In this document: one piece after another, positions 1 to 6,737 of the stretch
Position numbering within the stretch: position 1 is the stretch's first letter
Layout: each line of letters starts with the position of its first letter
Assembly: GCA_937902055.1 (NCBI GenBank)
Contig: CALGUJ010000241.1
Location: 1 to 10,098, forward strand
Length of the DNA stretch: 10,098 bases
Source of the DNA: an uncultured Pelolinea sp.
GTDB lineage: Bacteria > Chloroflexota > Anaerolineae > Anaerolineales > Anaerolineaceae
Direction of reading: 5' to 3'
Position numbers and translations under genes: made by a program
Notes under the pieces: model-generated
What the model was told of the DNA's origin: nothing
What the model saw: the letters and a program-made list of their open reading frames with translations, nothing else
Database searches by the model: none

Positions 1-332
1 TTTTCAATGAGCTTAAAAATCTCCTCCGGAAGGTGCTGCAGATCATCATCCAGCGTAACGGTGATTTCATACCGCGCCGATCGAATACCGCATAAAAGGG
101 CATTATGCTGACCGTAATTGCGCATCAAATTCAAACCTTTTACAATCGATGGCTGCCGGTGCGCCAATTCCCGGATTACCTGCCAACTGCTGTCATGGCT
201 GCCGTCATTGACCAGGATGATTTCAAAACGATCGCATATTTTGGGAAGGGCATCCATAATACGGTTGGTCAATTCGACCAGCGTTTTTTCGCTGTTATAA
301 ACGGGAATGACAATGGAGATATTCTTTTTCAT
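1..332 (-). CDS. Family 2 glycosyltransferase, DPM1/GtrB-like (partial, C-terminus beyond window)
   Basis: Translating the minus strand from the ATG at 330-332 gives 110 residues before the window edge. The N-terminus is a typical GT-A nucleotide-binding fold: a first strand with IVIPVYN (about residues 7-13), then VNDGSHDSSW (41-50) with the UDP/GDP-contacting Asp, then RNYGQHNALLCGI (71-83), and an acidic DDDLQH (95-100) that supplies the metal-binding DXD-type motif. The RNYG-H-A-L-G pattern followed by a D-D-LQ motif is characteristic of polyprenyl-phosphate glycosyltransferases (DPM1, GtrB, ArnC types), which load a sugar from a nucleotide onto a lipid carrier at the inner face of the membrane. 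Any C-terminal membrane helices would lie outside the window. The gene begins 14 bp after the stop of the membrane protein upstream, with AGGCAGGCGG in the gap as a possible ribosome site, so it is the next operon member. The exact sugar and acceptor cannot be told. Confidence 0.9.
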   Translation of the reverse strand, partial: MKKNISIVIPVYNSEKTLVELTNRIMDALPKICDRFEIILVNDGSHDSSWQVIRELAHRQPSIVKGLNLMRNYGQHNALLCGIRSARYEITVTLDDDLQHLPEEIFKLIE

Positions 333-346
333 TGACCGCCTGCCTG

Positions 347-2383
347 TCAGGGACAATTGTATCCTTGCATATATTCTACTAGTTTATCGCTGTTGGCGAT
401 TTCCGTATCTTTCGACAGTCTTTTCAGGGTATTACACAGTCCATCGCGGTAATTACCTGTCGACCGGGCGATCTCGTCAGCGATGTAATCCGTGCGTTCC
501 CAATTTTCCAATCGGATATTGCTTTCTAAAAATGGCAGCCATTCGGAGGCAGCGCGCGGGGCGAAACCTTTTCGGATGGCTTCTTCCCCAAGAGAAACCG
601 CTTCTTCGTAATTTCCGAGTTGGCGCGCCAGGTCGGCTTTTTCGAAATAATAACACCAACCCGTTTCAGTTTGGCTGGAAAAAATTTCAGCCAGAGGTTG
701 ATGGGCAGAATCGGACCGGATCAGCGACAGGTCAGTCAATTTTAATTCCGCCGTTTGCATTTCTGAAAGATTTGGCAAACTAATCGAATTGGCGTAAATA
801 CGATCCATTACCTGCAGGCAAGCCGGAGGATTGTATTTTATAGCCACGATCTGATTGGTGGATCCAGTGAAGAGAAAAGACCGGTAACGCTGACGAATCG
901 GTAAGTCCTTGTCTAATGATGGCAGACGCGTTCCGACGCGTACTTCTGAATAATAGAAGACGTAATCCAGACTGGTGTTGTGATTGTCGGGGGAATAGAG
1001 CAAATTCAGAGGGGCAGTTAATGAGTTATCGCTGTAGTAATTGATTCCGATGTCGGAACCCAGAACAGTGGTGCCTTTTTCCAGCTCGGGCATTCTCCAG
1101 GAAAGCTGCCAGAACAGATCCTGCATGTTCTCCCAATCGCGTTTATAGCTCATACCGTTTTCAAAATGGGCGCCAACTGCCATGCTGATCAAGGCGCAAG
1201 CCAGGAAATTCGCCAGGATTTTTGATTTACGCGGCAGGGAATACAGCCAGGCAGCCAGCAGTGCGACACCGGGCATGAAAGCCAGGGTCATGCGATCCCA
1301 GGCAAACTCGATCTCGAATGGCATCTCCAGCACCCATACGATCGAACCGGCCAGGAAATACAGGATAAACGCCGCAAAAAGCCATTCGGCATGGATTTTT
1401 CGAGGTTTGCCGGTTGAATCCTCTCGATCGGGAGTGAGCATGCCGATTACGAACAAAGAAATGAGCAAAGAAACGGCAATCAAAACCCAGAATAGATATG
1501 TAGCGGCGGTTCCGAAATGGCTGATTTGCGGGAGCTGGAAAGATTTGGCCCAGGCGCCAATCGTTACGGTATAAAAATCTTTAGGGATTCGGGACAGCAG
1601 CGCAGTCAAGGTGGAAACGGGACTGGAAGCATAGCCTTCCAATAAATCTGGTTCGTAAGTCGGAAATTTGAATATAAATACGCGCCACACCATGAAAGCG
1701 CAAAAAATGAGAAAATAAGGCAGCCAGATTTTCAGAACAGCTTTAAGTGTATCCTTGATGGTTGAATACTTCGGAAACAACACAAATCCCAACAAAACAG
1801 GGCGGATCATTTCCAATGTAGCAAAATTTTCGATAGAGAACATGCCAAGAGCCAGCAGCCAGGACAGAATGCCCCAGTACCAGTTGAACTTTTCCCGTTG
1901 GGCATTTCTCAGCATCAACAATACCGAGAGAAGAAAGAAGATCAGGACGCTGAAATGATGACAATAAATCAACGCGATGGGCTGCTGATGAAAGCCCGGG
2001 TAAATTGCGAAAATTGCGGAAGCGACTGCCGCCGATTGGGTTTTCTCCGGCCAAAGCGTGAGAAATATCCGATAAAACAGGATCACGCTGGCCAAACGCA
2101 AAACGAACGCCAGCAAGTGATAGCCCAGGGGGTTGAAATGAAACAAAGACGTAGTCAACATAAAGATCCAGGCCGAGTAAGGCCGGTCTGATGCTAAAAA
2201 CGCCGGGAAACCGCTTGCGCCGAAAGTTTTATACTGAAACAAAATCGGCAGGTCATCCCAATAGAAACCCAGTTTCGGAATCAGAATCCCATAACTTAAA
2301 ACGCACAGGAAGAACAACCAGGCGTAGATCAGAAGCGACTGTTTATTTTCAGTGGAAAAGAAGGATTTAACGGATTTAGCCAT
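347..2383 (-). CDS. Multi-pass GT-C type membrane glycosyltransferase-like protein with C-terminal TPR-like region (paralogue 2)
   Basis: A 678-residue protein. Roughly residues 17-405 contain about 11 hydrophobic segments, and the remainder (about 410-678) is soluble. After the first helix comes FYWDDLP (40-46); an acidic pair in the first external loop is the hallmark of GT-C enzymes (PMT, ArnT, GT39/GT83 families), where it forms the catalytic site. Other conserved-looking points are LWPEK (110-114), PGFHQQ (129-134), E191 with RP (194-195) and WDR (362-364). The soluble part has YYSDNSLTAP (449-458), GWCYYFEKA (575-583) and a helix pair (584-640, LGNYEEAVSLGEEA) that reads like TPR. It shares these landmarks with its upstream neighbour, so the pair is a tandem duplication. 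The likely role is transfer of a sugar from a polyprenyl-phosphate carrier to an acceptor outside the membrane; this is inferred from the fold, and I recognise no named family. The gene starts 17 bp after the previous stop with no clear Shine-Dalgarno, suggesting translational coupling. Confidence 0.8.
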   Translation of the reverse strand: MAKSVKSFFSTENKQSLLIYAWLFFLCVLSYGILIPKLGFYWDDLPILFQYKTFGASGFPAFLASDRPYSAWIFMLTTSLFHFNPLGYHLLAFVLRLASVILFYRIFLTLWPEKTQSAAVASAIFAIYPGFHQQPIALIYCHHFSVLIFFLLSVLLMLRNAQREKFNWYWGILSWLLALGMFSIENFATLEMIRPVLLGFVLFPKYSTIKDTLKAVLKIWLPYFLIFCAFMVWRVFIFKFPTYEPDLLEGYASSPVSTLTALLSRIPKDFYTVTIGAWAKSFQLPQISHFGTAATYLFWVLIAVSLLISLFVIGMLTPDREDSTGKPRKIHAEWLFAAFILYFLAGSIVWVLEMPFEIEFAWDRMTLAFMPGVALLAAWLYSLPRKSKILANFLACALISMAVGAHFENGMSYKRDWENMQDLFWQLSWRMPELEKGTTVLGSDIGINYYSDNSLTAPLNLLYSPDNHNTSLDYVFYYSEVRVGTRLPSLDKDLPIRQRYRSFLFTGSTNQIVAIKYNPPACLQVMDRIYANSISLPNLSEMQTAELKLTDLSLIRSDSAHQPLAEIFSSQTETGWCYYFEKADLARQLGNYEEAVSLGEEAIRKGFAPRAASEWLPFLESNIRLENWERTDYIADEIARSTGNYRDGLCNTLKRLSKDTEIANSDKLVEYMQGYNCP

Positions 2384-2400
2384 TGCGGATAGTCATATAA

Positions 2401-4419
2401 TCAATTCAGGCTACAACCAATCTCATTCGAAATTTGTCCCACGGCCTCATTCTTCTCGTCGCCCGGGATTTCCGCGTTCAAAATATTCCATAATTTGCAC
2501 AACATGGGTTGGTAGAGCTTGGAAATCTGGGCGGTATCGCGGCTGAGTTGAACGGCGCGGTTCCAGTCCCCAGTGCGCGCGTAAGCTTCAATGAAAGGGA
2601 AGCGTTCAGACGCATCATTGGGATGATCGTCCAGGGTGAAAGCTATTTCCGCCAGGCTGACAATATCCTGCCATTTCCCTTTGCTTGCCGCCAGACTCGC
2701 TTTTTGGTAATAATAGCACCAGGAATTGCCGGAGTTGCCTGAGAGGAAGAAAGCGTCATTCTGCTTGAAATCCTCCTCGATCAGGTCCACGCGCGAGCTG
2801 GAAGCGTGATCCCGCAGGACGGCTGGCAGCAGCGGGTTTTCGTCATCCAGGCGTGGGTCAACAATGTGAACACAACCGGGTGTATGGACGTAAAACAGGA
2901 TCATCCGATCTGTGGAACCCTTGAAGTTCAATATGCGGTAATTATGGTTGATTTCCGTACCGGGTTTCAGTGAAGATAAGCTATATCCCAGGCGGGATTC
3001 GGTATAGTTGATCAGGTAAGGCAAATCAGCGCTTTCCCCCGGCGAATCGACGTTGAAGACCCAGTTGAAGGCGGCAGTGAGCGAATTATCACTGTAGAAG
3101 TGCAGGGGCAGCTTGTCGGTAACGAGCAGCGTATTGTCCTGCAATGATGGGATGCGCCAGGAAAGCTGTTGAAAATATTGAGAAAAATAATCCCAATCTG
3201 CGCGAAATTGGTTTGCCTGATAAAGCTGGAAAGTAGCAGAAAGCGTGAAAGCGAGACTGAACAATATACGGAACAAGGCTTTATTGCTGTCCAAAATGAA
3301 AAACAGCGAAAAGAGCAAAGCTGAAGAGCCGAGTATAAAGGGCAGCAGCACGCGATCGCTGGGAAAATTGATGCTTGGACTCAAATTAGCCGCCCAAAAC
3401 GGCAAACCGGCAGCCAAGAGCGACAAGAGCGAACCGATCACCAGGGGGAGGATCCATCTTTTACCGGAAGAGCGCGCTTTACCCAATCGACTTGATATGA
3501 AAAGCATTCCAGCGAAGAACATGAGGAAGGCTGCTATATAGAGTTTAGAGAAGATGGTGGAAAAATTGAAATCAAAAAACGGCTTGAAAACTTGCCCCCA
3601 GACCGGTAAAGTGCTGGCATACAAATTCATGAACTGACGGGCGACCAAACCAGCTATGGCGCGCAATGGGCTGCCGGTAATGCTATCCATTTGCTGGAAT
3701 TTATACAACACCGATGACGCAAAATAGACCCGGTAAATGAGGAAGAGAATAAAGGGAACCAGATAGGGCAGCCATAAGCGCAAGGTTCGTCCCAGTTTAT
3801 CCTTAAAATTACCAACCTGATTTTCATTAAGAATGAAGAAGATGATAAACGGCCGCAACAACTCCAGCCCGGCCACATATTCCACGGCCGTCATGCAAAT
3901 AATCGATAACAAGATTGGCGGGATAAATACGAACCACTGAAAACGACCAGCCCGTACCTGGTTGATGAATAATACCAGAGAATAGAAATACAACGCCAGT
4001 ACAAGGAATACGTGGGTATAGATAACCGAAATCCACTGCTGGCTGAATCCAGGGAAAACCAGTACCAGCAGGGCGATGAGCTTCATCTCGTTCTTTTTTT
4101 CAGGCCATAGCGCAAGCAAGACCTTGAAACAGCTTAACGTGAATAACCAACGGGCGAAAATTGCGGCGATTTGCCAGATCCAGGGTGTTTCTCCCAAAAT
4201 GGACATGGGAAGACTGTAGAAAACCGCCAGCAGAGGCCGATCAAGCGCAATAGCCTGCATCACACCGGAAACACCCGATACGTGCCGGAACCACAGGTAC
4301 GGGAAATCATCCCAGTAGAAACCGAGGAAAGGAATCAATAAACCATATACGGCAAAACCAAGCCCCAGAAGTAATAATGGAAAAAGATCGTGTTTTCTGA
4401 TTTTTTCAAGCATGGTCAT
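2401..4419 (-). CDS. Multi-pass GT-C type membrane glycosyltransferase-like protein with C-terminal TPR-like region (paralogue 1)
   Basis: A 672-residue protein built like its downstream neighbour: about 11 hydrophobic segments between residues 12 and 402, then a soluble C-terminal part. FYWDDFP (34-40) holds the acidic pair expected in the first external loop of GT-C enzymes. LWPEK (104-108), PGFSQQW (123-129), E180, RP (189-190) and SDR (354-356) sit at equivalent places in both copies. The soluble part has FYSDNSLTAA (441-450), SWCYYYQKA (566-574) and a TPR-like helix pair around 575-630. Two close ATG codons are possible (4417-4419 and 4411-4413); the outer one is given, and neither has a good Shine-Dalgarno. 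The gene follows rfbA by 17 bp, so it belongs to the same transcript. I infer a lipid-linked sugar transferase facing the outside of the membrane. A polymerase or ligase role is also possible, and the substrate is unknown. Confidence 0.8.
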   Translation of the reverse strand: MTMLEKIRKHDLFPLLLLGLGFAVYGLLIPFLGFYWDDFPYLWFRHVSGVSGVMQAIALDRPLLAVFYSLPMSILGETPWIWQIAAIFARWLFTLSCFKVLLALWPEKKNEMKLIALLVLVFPGFSQQWISVIYTHVFLVLALYFYSLVLFINQVRAGRFQWFVFIPPILLSIICMTAVEYVAGLELLRPFIIFFILNENQVGNFKDKLGRTLRLWLPYLVPFILFLIYRVYFASSVLYKFQQMDSITGSPLRAIAGLVARQFMNLYASTLPVWGQVFKPFFDFNFSTIFSKLYIAAFLMFFAGMLFISSRLGKARSSGKRWILPLVIGSLLSLLAAGLPFWAANLSPSINFPSDRVLLPFILGSSALLFSLFFILDSNKALFRILFSLAFTLSATFQLYQANQFRADWDYFSQYFQQLSWRIPSLQDNTLLVTDKLPLHFYSDNSLTAAFNWVFNVDSPGESADLPYLINYTESRLGYSLSSLKPGTEINHNYRILNFKGSTDRMILFYVHTPGCVHIVDPRLDDENPLLPAVLRDHASSSRVDLIEEDFKQNDAFFLSGNSGNSWCYYYQKASLAASKGKWQDIVSLAEIAFTLDDHPNDASERFPFIEAYARTGDWNRAVQLSRDTAQISKLYQPMLCKLWNILNAEIPGDEKNEAVGQISNEIGCSLN

Positions 4420-4436
4420 TAACGCGGAACGCTGGC

Positions 4437-5306
4437 TTAACTTTCGTTTGCCAGGTCCAGTAGATATTGATTGTACTGATTATTATGATGATCGCCGGCC
4501 AGGTGGAGCAGTTGGGCCTTATCGATGAAACCCTGGCGGTAGGCGATTTCTTCCGGGCAGGAAATCATCAAACCCTGCCGCTCCTCGACGGTTTGTACAA
4601 AAACGGAAGCCTGCAAGAGTGATTCGTGCGTACCGGCATCCAACCAGGCGACACCACGCCCAAGAATCCCGACGTGAAGTTGGCCTTTGTCAAGATAAAT
4701 ACGATTCAGGTCGCTGATCTCCAATTCACCGCGACTGGAAGGTTTCAGGCTGGCGGCATATTCGCAGACGTGATGGTCGTAAAAATAGATCCCGGGTACA
4801 GCCAGGTTCGATTTTGGGGTTTCCGGTTTTTCTTCGATGCTGATTGCCTTGCCGTCCTTATCCACCTCAACGATCCCAAATTCGCGCGGATTCCTGACCG
4901 GGTAAGCAAAAACGGTCGCTCCTTCTTTGACCCTCGCGGCATTCTGCAGCAAACTGATCAGACCGCGCCCGAAGAAAATATTATCGCCCAGCGTCATGGC
5001 AACCGGTTGGCCTGCGACAAACTCCCGGCCCACCAGAAAAGCATCCGCCAAACCGCGGGGATGTGTTTGCGTGGCGTAGGAAAATGTCAAACCCCACTGG
5101 CTGCCATCACCCAAAACGCTCACGAAATTGTTTTGATGTTCGGGCGTGGTGATAATCAGGATGTCCCGGATATTCGCAAACATGAGCATGGATAGCGGGT
5201 AATAGATCATGGGCTTGTCGTAAATTGGCAGCAATTGCTTGCTGACGCCATAGGTCACCGGATAAAGCCGAGTGCCCTTTCCTCCTGCCAGAATGATCCC
5301 TTTCAT
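4437..5306 (-). CDS. rfbA: Glucose-1-phosphate thymidylyltransferase (RmlA/RfbA)
   Basis: This cytoplasmic enzyme joins glucose-1-phosphate and dTTP to give dTDP-glucose and pyrophosphate, the first step of dTDP-deoxysugar synthesis. The 289 residues match the usual family length. The N-terminus has the nucleotidyltransferase signature GGKGTRLYP (8-16) and [17 protein letters not shown] (23-39). LGDN (107-110) carries the metal-binding Asp; EEKP (158-161), [12 protein letters not shown] (193-204) and [10 protein letters not shown] (221-230) are also typical of RmlA. The reading frame is open for another 102 bp upstream, but the start at 5304-5306 is right: it gives the family's standard MKGIILAGG beginning, its ATG overlaps the rfbB stop as ATGA, and GAGAGGAG lies at 5317-5324, 10 nt before it. 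The 4-bp overlap implies translational coupling to rfbB. Confidence 0.96.
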   Translation of the reverse strand: MKGIILAGGKGTRLYPVTYGVSKQLLPIYDKPMIYYPLSMLMFANIRDILIITTPEHQNNFVSVLGDGSQWGLTFSYATQTHPRGLADAFLVGREFVAGQPVAMTLGDNIFFGRGLISLLQNAARVKEGATVFAYPVRNPREFGIVEVDKDGKAISIEEKPETPKSNLAVPGIYFYDHHVCEYAASLKPSSRGELEISDLNRIYLDKGQLHVGILGRGVAWLDAGTHESLLQASVFVQTVEERQGLMISCPEEIAYRQGFIDKAQLLHLAGDHHNNQYNQYLLDLANES

Positions 5307-6391
5307 CGCTTGCCTGCTCCTCTCTGCGAGTAATTCACATTCATCCATGCCTGATAATCTGGTTTTCGCTGAATATTTTCCACCCAATCCGGATGATCCA
5401 GATACCATTTTACCGTTTTCAATAATCCGCTTTCCAAATTCTCTCCGGGTTGCCAGCCGATTTCCCTTTCAATTTTTCGGGTGTCCATGGCATAACGCCG
5501 GTCATGGCCGGGGCGATCGGGGACGAACTGGATGAGTTGATTGTGAGGTTTGAATGGGGAATCCGGGCGGAGTTCATCCAGTATGGAACAAATCTGGCGG
5601 ACAATGTCCAAATTGGTCGGCTGGTTGTTGCCGCCGATATTATAGGTTTCGCCAATTTTCCCTTTTTCCAAAACAGCCAATAGCGCCTGACAGTGATCGA
5701 GGACGTAAAGCCAATCGCGGATCTGCCGGCCGTCGCCGTAAATGGGCAGGGGTTTACCGGCAATCGCGTTCAGGATGATCAAGGGAATCAACTTTTCAGG
5801 GAATTGGAACGGCCCGTAATTATTGGAGCAATTGGTGATAATGGCTGGAAAGCCGTATGTTTGAAAATAAGACCGCACCAGGTGATCGCTGGCTGCCTTG
5901 GATGCCGCGTAAGGAGAATTGGGCGCGTAGGGAGTGGTTTCGGAAAACGGAGGATCGTTTGCATCAAGGGAACCAAAAACCTCATCAGTCGAAACATGCA
6001 GGAAGCGGAAAGCGCTTTTTTGTCCGGGTTCCAGTTTCTCCCAAAAAACCAACGCGTTGCGTAAAAGATTGGCGGTGCCGACCACATTGGTTTCAATAAA
6101 TTGCATCGGGTTCTGAATCGAACGATCAACGTGCGATTCAGCCGCGAAATGGATGACAGCATCAAAGCTATATTTCTGGAAGAGACAATTAATTGCTTCA
6201 GGGTCGCAAATATTTCCCTTGATGAATTGATAGTGGTCCAGGTTCTGAATATCCTTGAGGTTATCCAGGTTCCCCGAATAGGTGAGATCGTCCAGGTTGA
6301 TTACATGGAAAGAATCCCGATGGTTCAGGACATGATGTATGAAATTCGATCCGATAAATCCTGCGCCGCCGGTGATGAGGAAATTTTTCAT
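5303..6391 (-). CDS. rfbB: dTDP-glucose 4,6-dehydratase (RmlB/RfbB)
   Basis: An NAD-dependent short-chain dehydrogenase of the extended type that converts dTDP-glucose to dTDP-4-keto-6-deoxyglucose. The 362 residues fit the family. The Rossmann motif [10 protein letters not shown] is at 7-16, LDDLTYSGN (33-41) binds the adenosine ribose, and [11 protein letters not shown] (81-91) is typical of RmlB. The active site is complete: T135, D136 and E137 in HVSTDEVFG, plus Y161 and K165 in [19 protein letters not shown] (190-203) and the sugar-nucleotide region around [13 protein letters not shown] (291-303) also match. It is the first gene of the minus-strand operon and overlaps rfbA by 4 bp. The start is slightly uncertain: the ATG at 6389-6391 gives the usual MKNFLITGG, but an in-frame TTG at 6395-6397 lies at a better distance (6 nt) from the AGGG sequence. 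rfbC and rfbD are absent from the window, so the final sugar could be rhamnose or another 6-deoxysugar. Confidence 0.96.
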   Translation of the reverse strand: MKNFLITGGAGFIGSNFIHHVLNHRDSFHVINLDDLTYSGNLDNLKDIQNLDHYQFIKGNICDPEAINCLFQKYSFDAVIHFAAESHVDRSIQNPMQFIETNVVGTANLLRNALVFWEKLEPGQKSAFRFLHVSTDEVFGSLDANDPPFSETTPYAPNSPYAASKAASDHLVRSYFQTYGFPAIITNCSNNYGPFQFPEKLIPLIILNAIAGKPLPIYGDGRQIRDWLYVLDHCQALLAVLEKGKIGETYNIGGNNQPTNLDIVRQICSILDELRPDSPFKPHNQLIQFVPDRPGHDRRYAMDTRKIEREIGWQPGENLESGLLKTVKWYLDHPDWVENIQRKPDYQAWMNVNYSQRGAGKR

Positions 6392-6402
6392 ATTCAAAAG
6401 AA

Positions 6403-6416
6403 TCCCTATTAAGGGA
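6403..6416 (-). promoter_or_regulatory. Short inverted repeat over the rfbB leader and ribosome site
   Basis: TCCCT (6403-6407) and AGGGA (6412-6416) form a 5-bp inverted repeat around a 4-nt centre. Read on the minus strand, the 3' arm is AGGGA, the only Shine-Dalgarno-like sequence before rfbB. The repeat also covers the predicted transcription start. It could be a small operator or a hairpin over the ribosome site, but five base pairs in AT-rich DNA can easily arise by chance. Confidence 0.25.
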
Positions 6417-6417
6417 A

Positions 6418-6445
6418 ATTATAGCCTAATGAAATTTTCTGAAAA
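6418..6445 (-). promoter_or_regulatory. Candidate sigma-70-type promoter of the rfbB operon
   Basis: On the minus strand a perfect TATAAT lies at 6423-6418, preceded after 16 nt by TTTTCA (6445-6440), which matches four of six positions of TTGACA. Transcription would begin near 6411 and leave a short leader of about 20 nt holding the AGGG ribosome site before rfbB. The position is sensible for the first gene of the operon; this is judged by consensus matching only. Confidence 0.45.
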
Positions 6446-6614
6446 GCATCAAAATTCCTTAAAATATTGTATAATTTAAGCTAGTATCAACTTAGGATTT
6501 TCGCCTTTTCAAGGCTAACGATTTTTGCGAATAAACCTGCCCATGCAAAATTGGGCAGCTGGGATCTGAAAAATAATGATTTTGAAATACTTCAAGGATT
6601 TATTGATTTTGTCT

Positions 6615-6642
6615 TTGTATCAACCAAAAGACAGCGTATAAA
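6615..6642 (+). promoter_or_regulatory. Candidate promoter of the recX-rny operon
   Basis: TTGTAT (6615-6620) and TATAAA (6637-6642) are separated by 16 nt, a workable sigma-70-type promoter. Transcription would begin near 6650, leaving a leader of about 88 nt before recX that includes both terminator-like hairpins. The -10 box sits inside the inverted repeat CAGCGT-N7-ACGCTG (6632-6650), which could be a repressor site. No GAAC-N4-GTTC or CTGT-type SOS box is visible. Confidence 0.35.
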
Positions 6643-6659
6643 AGACGCTGGCCATAATC

Positions 6660-6683
6660 CTGAAATTATTTCAGCATTTTTTT
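6660..6683 (+). terminator. Weak intrinsic terminator-like hairpin
   Basis: CTGAAA (6660-6665) and TTTCAG (6669-6674) form a perfect 6-bp stem with a 3-nt loop, followed by CA and seven T at 6677-6683. The stem is AT-rich and therefore weak. No plus-strand gene precedes it, so it would end only a non-coding transcript or act within the recX leader. Confidence 0.35.
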
Positions 6684-6700
6684 AATCGAGATAACCGCGC

Positions 6701-6734
6701 AAAACCGTAGCCTGAGAAAGGTTATGGTTTTTTT
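6701..6734 (+). terminator. Strong intrinsic terminator/attenuator abutting the recX start
   Basis: Positions 6704-6712 pair fully with 6720-6728 (nine pairs, two or more of them G-U: G6707-U6725 and G6710-U6722) around the 7-nt loop TGAGAAA. The A residues at 6701-6703 can add three A-U pairs. Seven T follow at 6728-6734. The last T is 3 nt before the recX ATG at 6738. The only Shine-Dalgarno candidate, AAAGG at 6717-6721, lies in the loop and 3' arm. With no plus-strand gene upstream, this looks like an attenuator or translation-sequestering element of recX, or else the end of a small RNA. Confidence 0.65.
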
Positions 6735-6737
6735 ATT

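Larger units (their letters stand above)
6491..6683 (+). ncRNA. Possible structured non-coding RNA or long leader upstream of recX
   Basis: Besides the local hairpins, the ends of this stretch can pair over a long distance. Positions 6492-6505 (from TTAGGATTTTCGCC) oppose 6650-6663 (GGCCATAATCCTGA) with 12 pairs out of 14, one of them G-U. The 3' end runs into a small hairpin followed by seven T. A TATAAT at 6470-6475 could start transcription near 6482, although no matching -35 is seen. An RNA of about 200 nt would result. A 6S-like or cis-acting leader RNA is conceivable, but I recognise no known family and the structure is judged by eye, so this is a weak call. Confidence 0.2.
6392..6737. 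other. Divergent intergenic region between rfbB and recX, AT-rich with many inverted repeats
   Basis: These 346 bp hold no convincing reading frame. They separate the minus-strand sugar operon from the plus-strand recX-rny operon. Read on the plus strand, they contain a series of local inverted repeats: GCCTT/AAGGC (6503-6515), CTGCCCA/TGGGCAG (6537-6558), TTGAA/TTCAA (6582-6595), GTCTTT/AAAGAC (6611-6632), CAGCGT/ACGCTG (6632-6650), CTGAAA/TTTCAG (6660-6674) and a long stem at 6701-6731. Such density exceeds what promoters alone need. Promoter and terminator candidates are listed separately. Confidence 0.8.

Noticed and set aside
307..783. Plus-strand open frame of 158 codons
   Set aside because: Antisense to the end of the membrane protein gene and the start of the GT2 gene; its composition looks like non-coding translation.
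4626..5195. Plus-strand open frame of 189 codons inside rfbA
   Set aside because: Antisense shadow of the RmlA gene, with no recognisable protein features.
5307..5408. 34-residue N-terminal extension of RfbA
   Set aside because: It lies wholly within the end of rfbB in another frame and is unlike any RmlA. The ATG at 5306 gives the standard start with a good ribosome site.
6535..6560. ACCTGCC reminiscent of the 3' end of cobalamin riboswitches
   Set aside because: The required upstream elements (GCCACTG-like core and AGTCAGGA before ACCTGCC) are missing, and neither neighbour is a cobalamin gene. Here CTGCCC is just one arm of a local hairpin.
6710..6722. CTGAGA resembling part of a TPP riboswitch
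   Set aside because: The other conserved blocks (GAACCTGAT and the GGGTGC arm) are absent, and the bases form the loop of the recX terminator.
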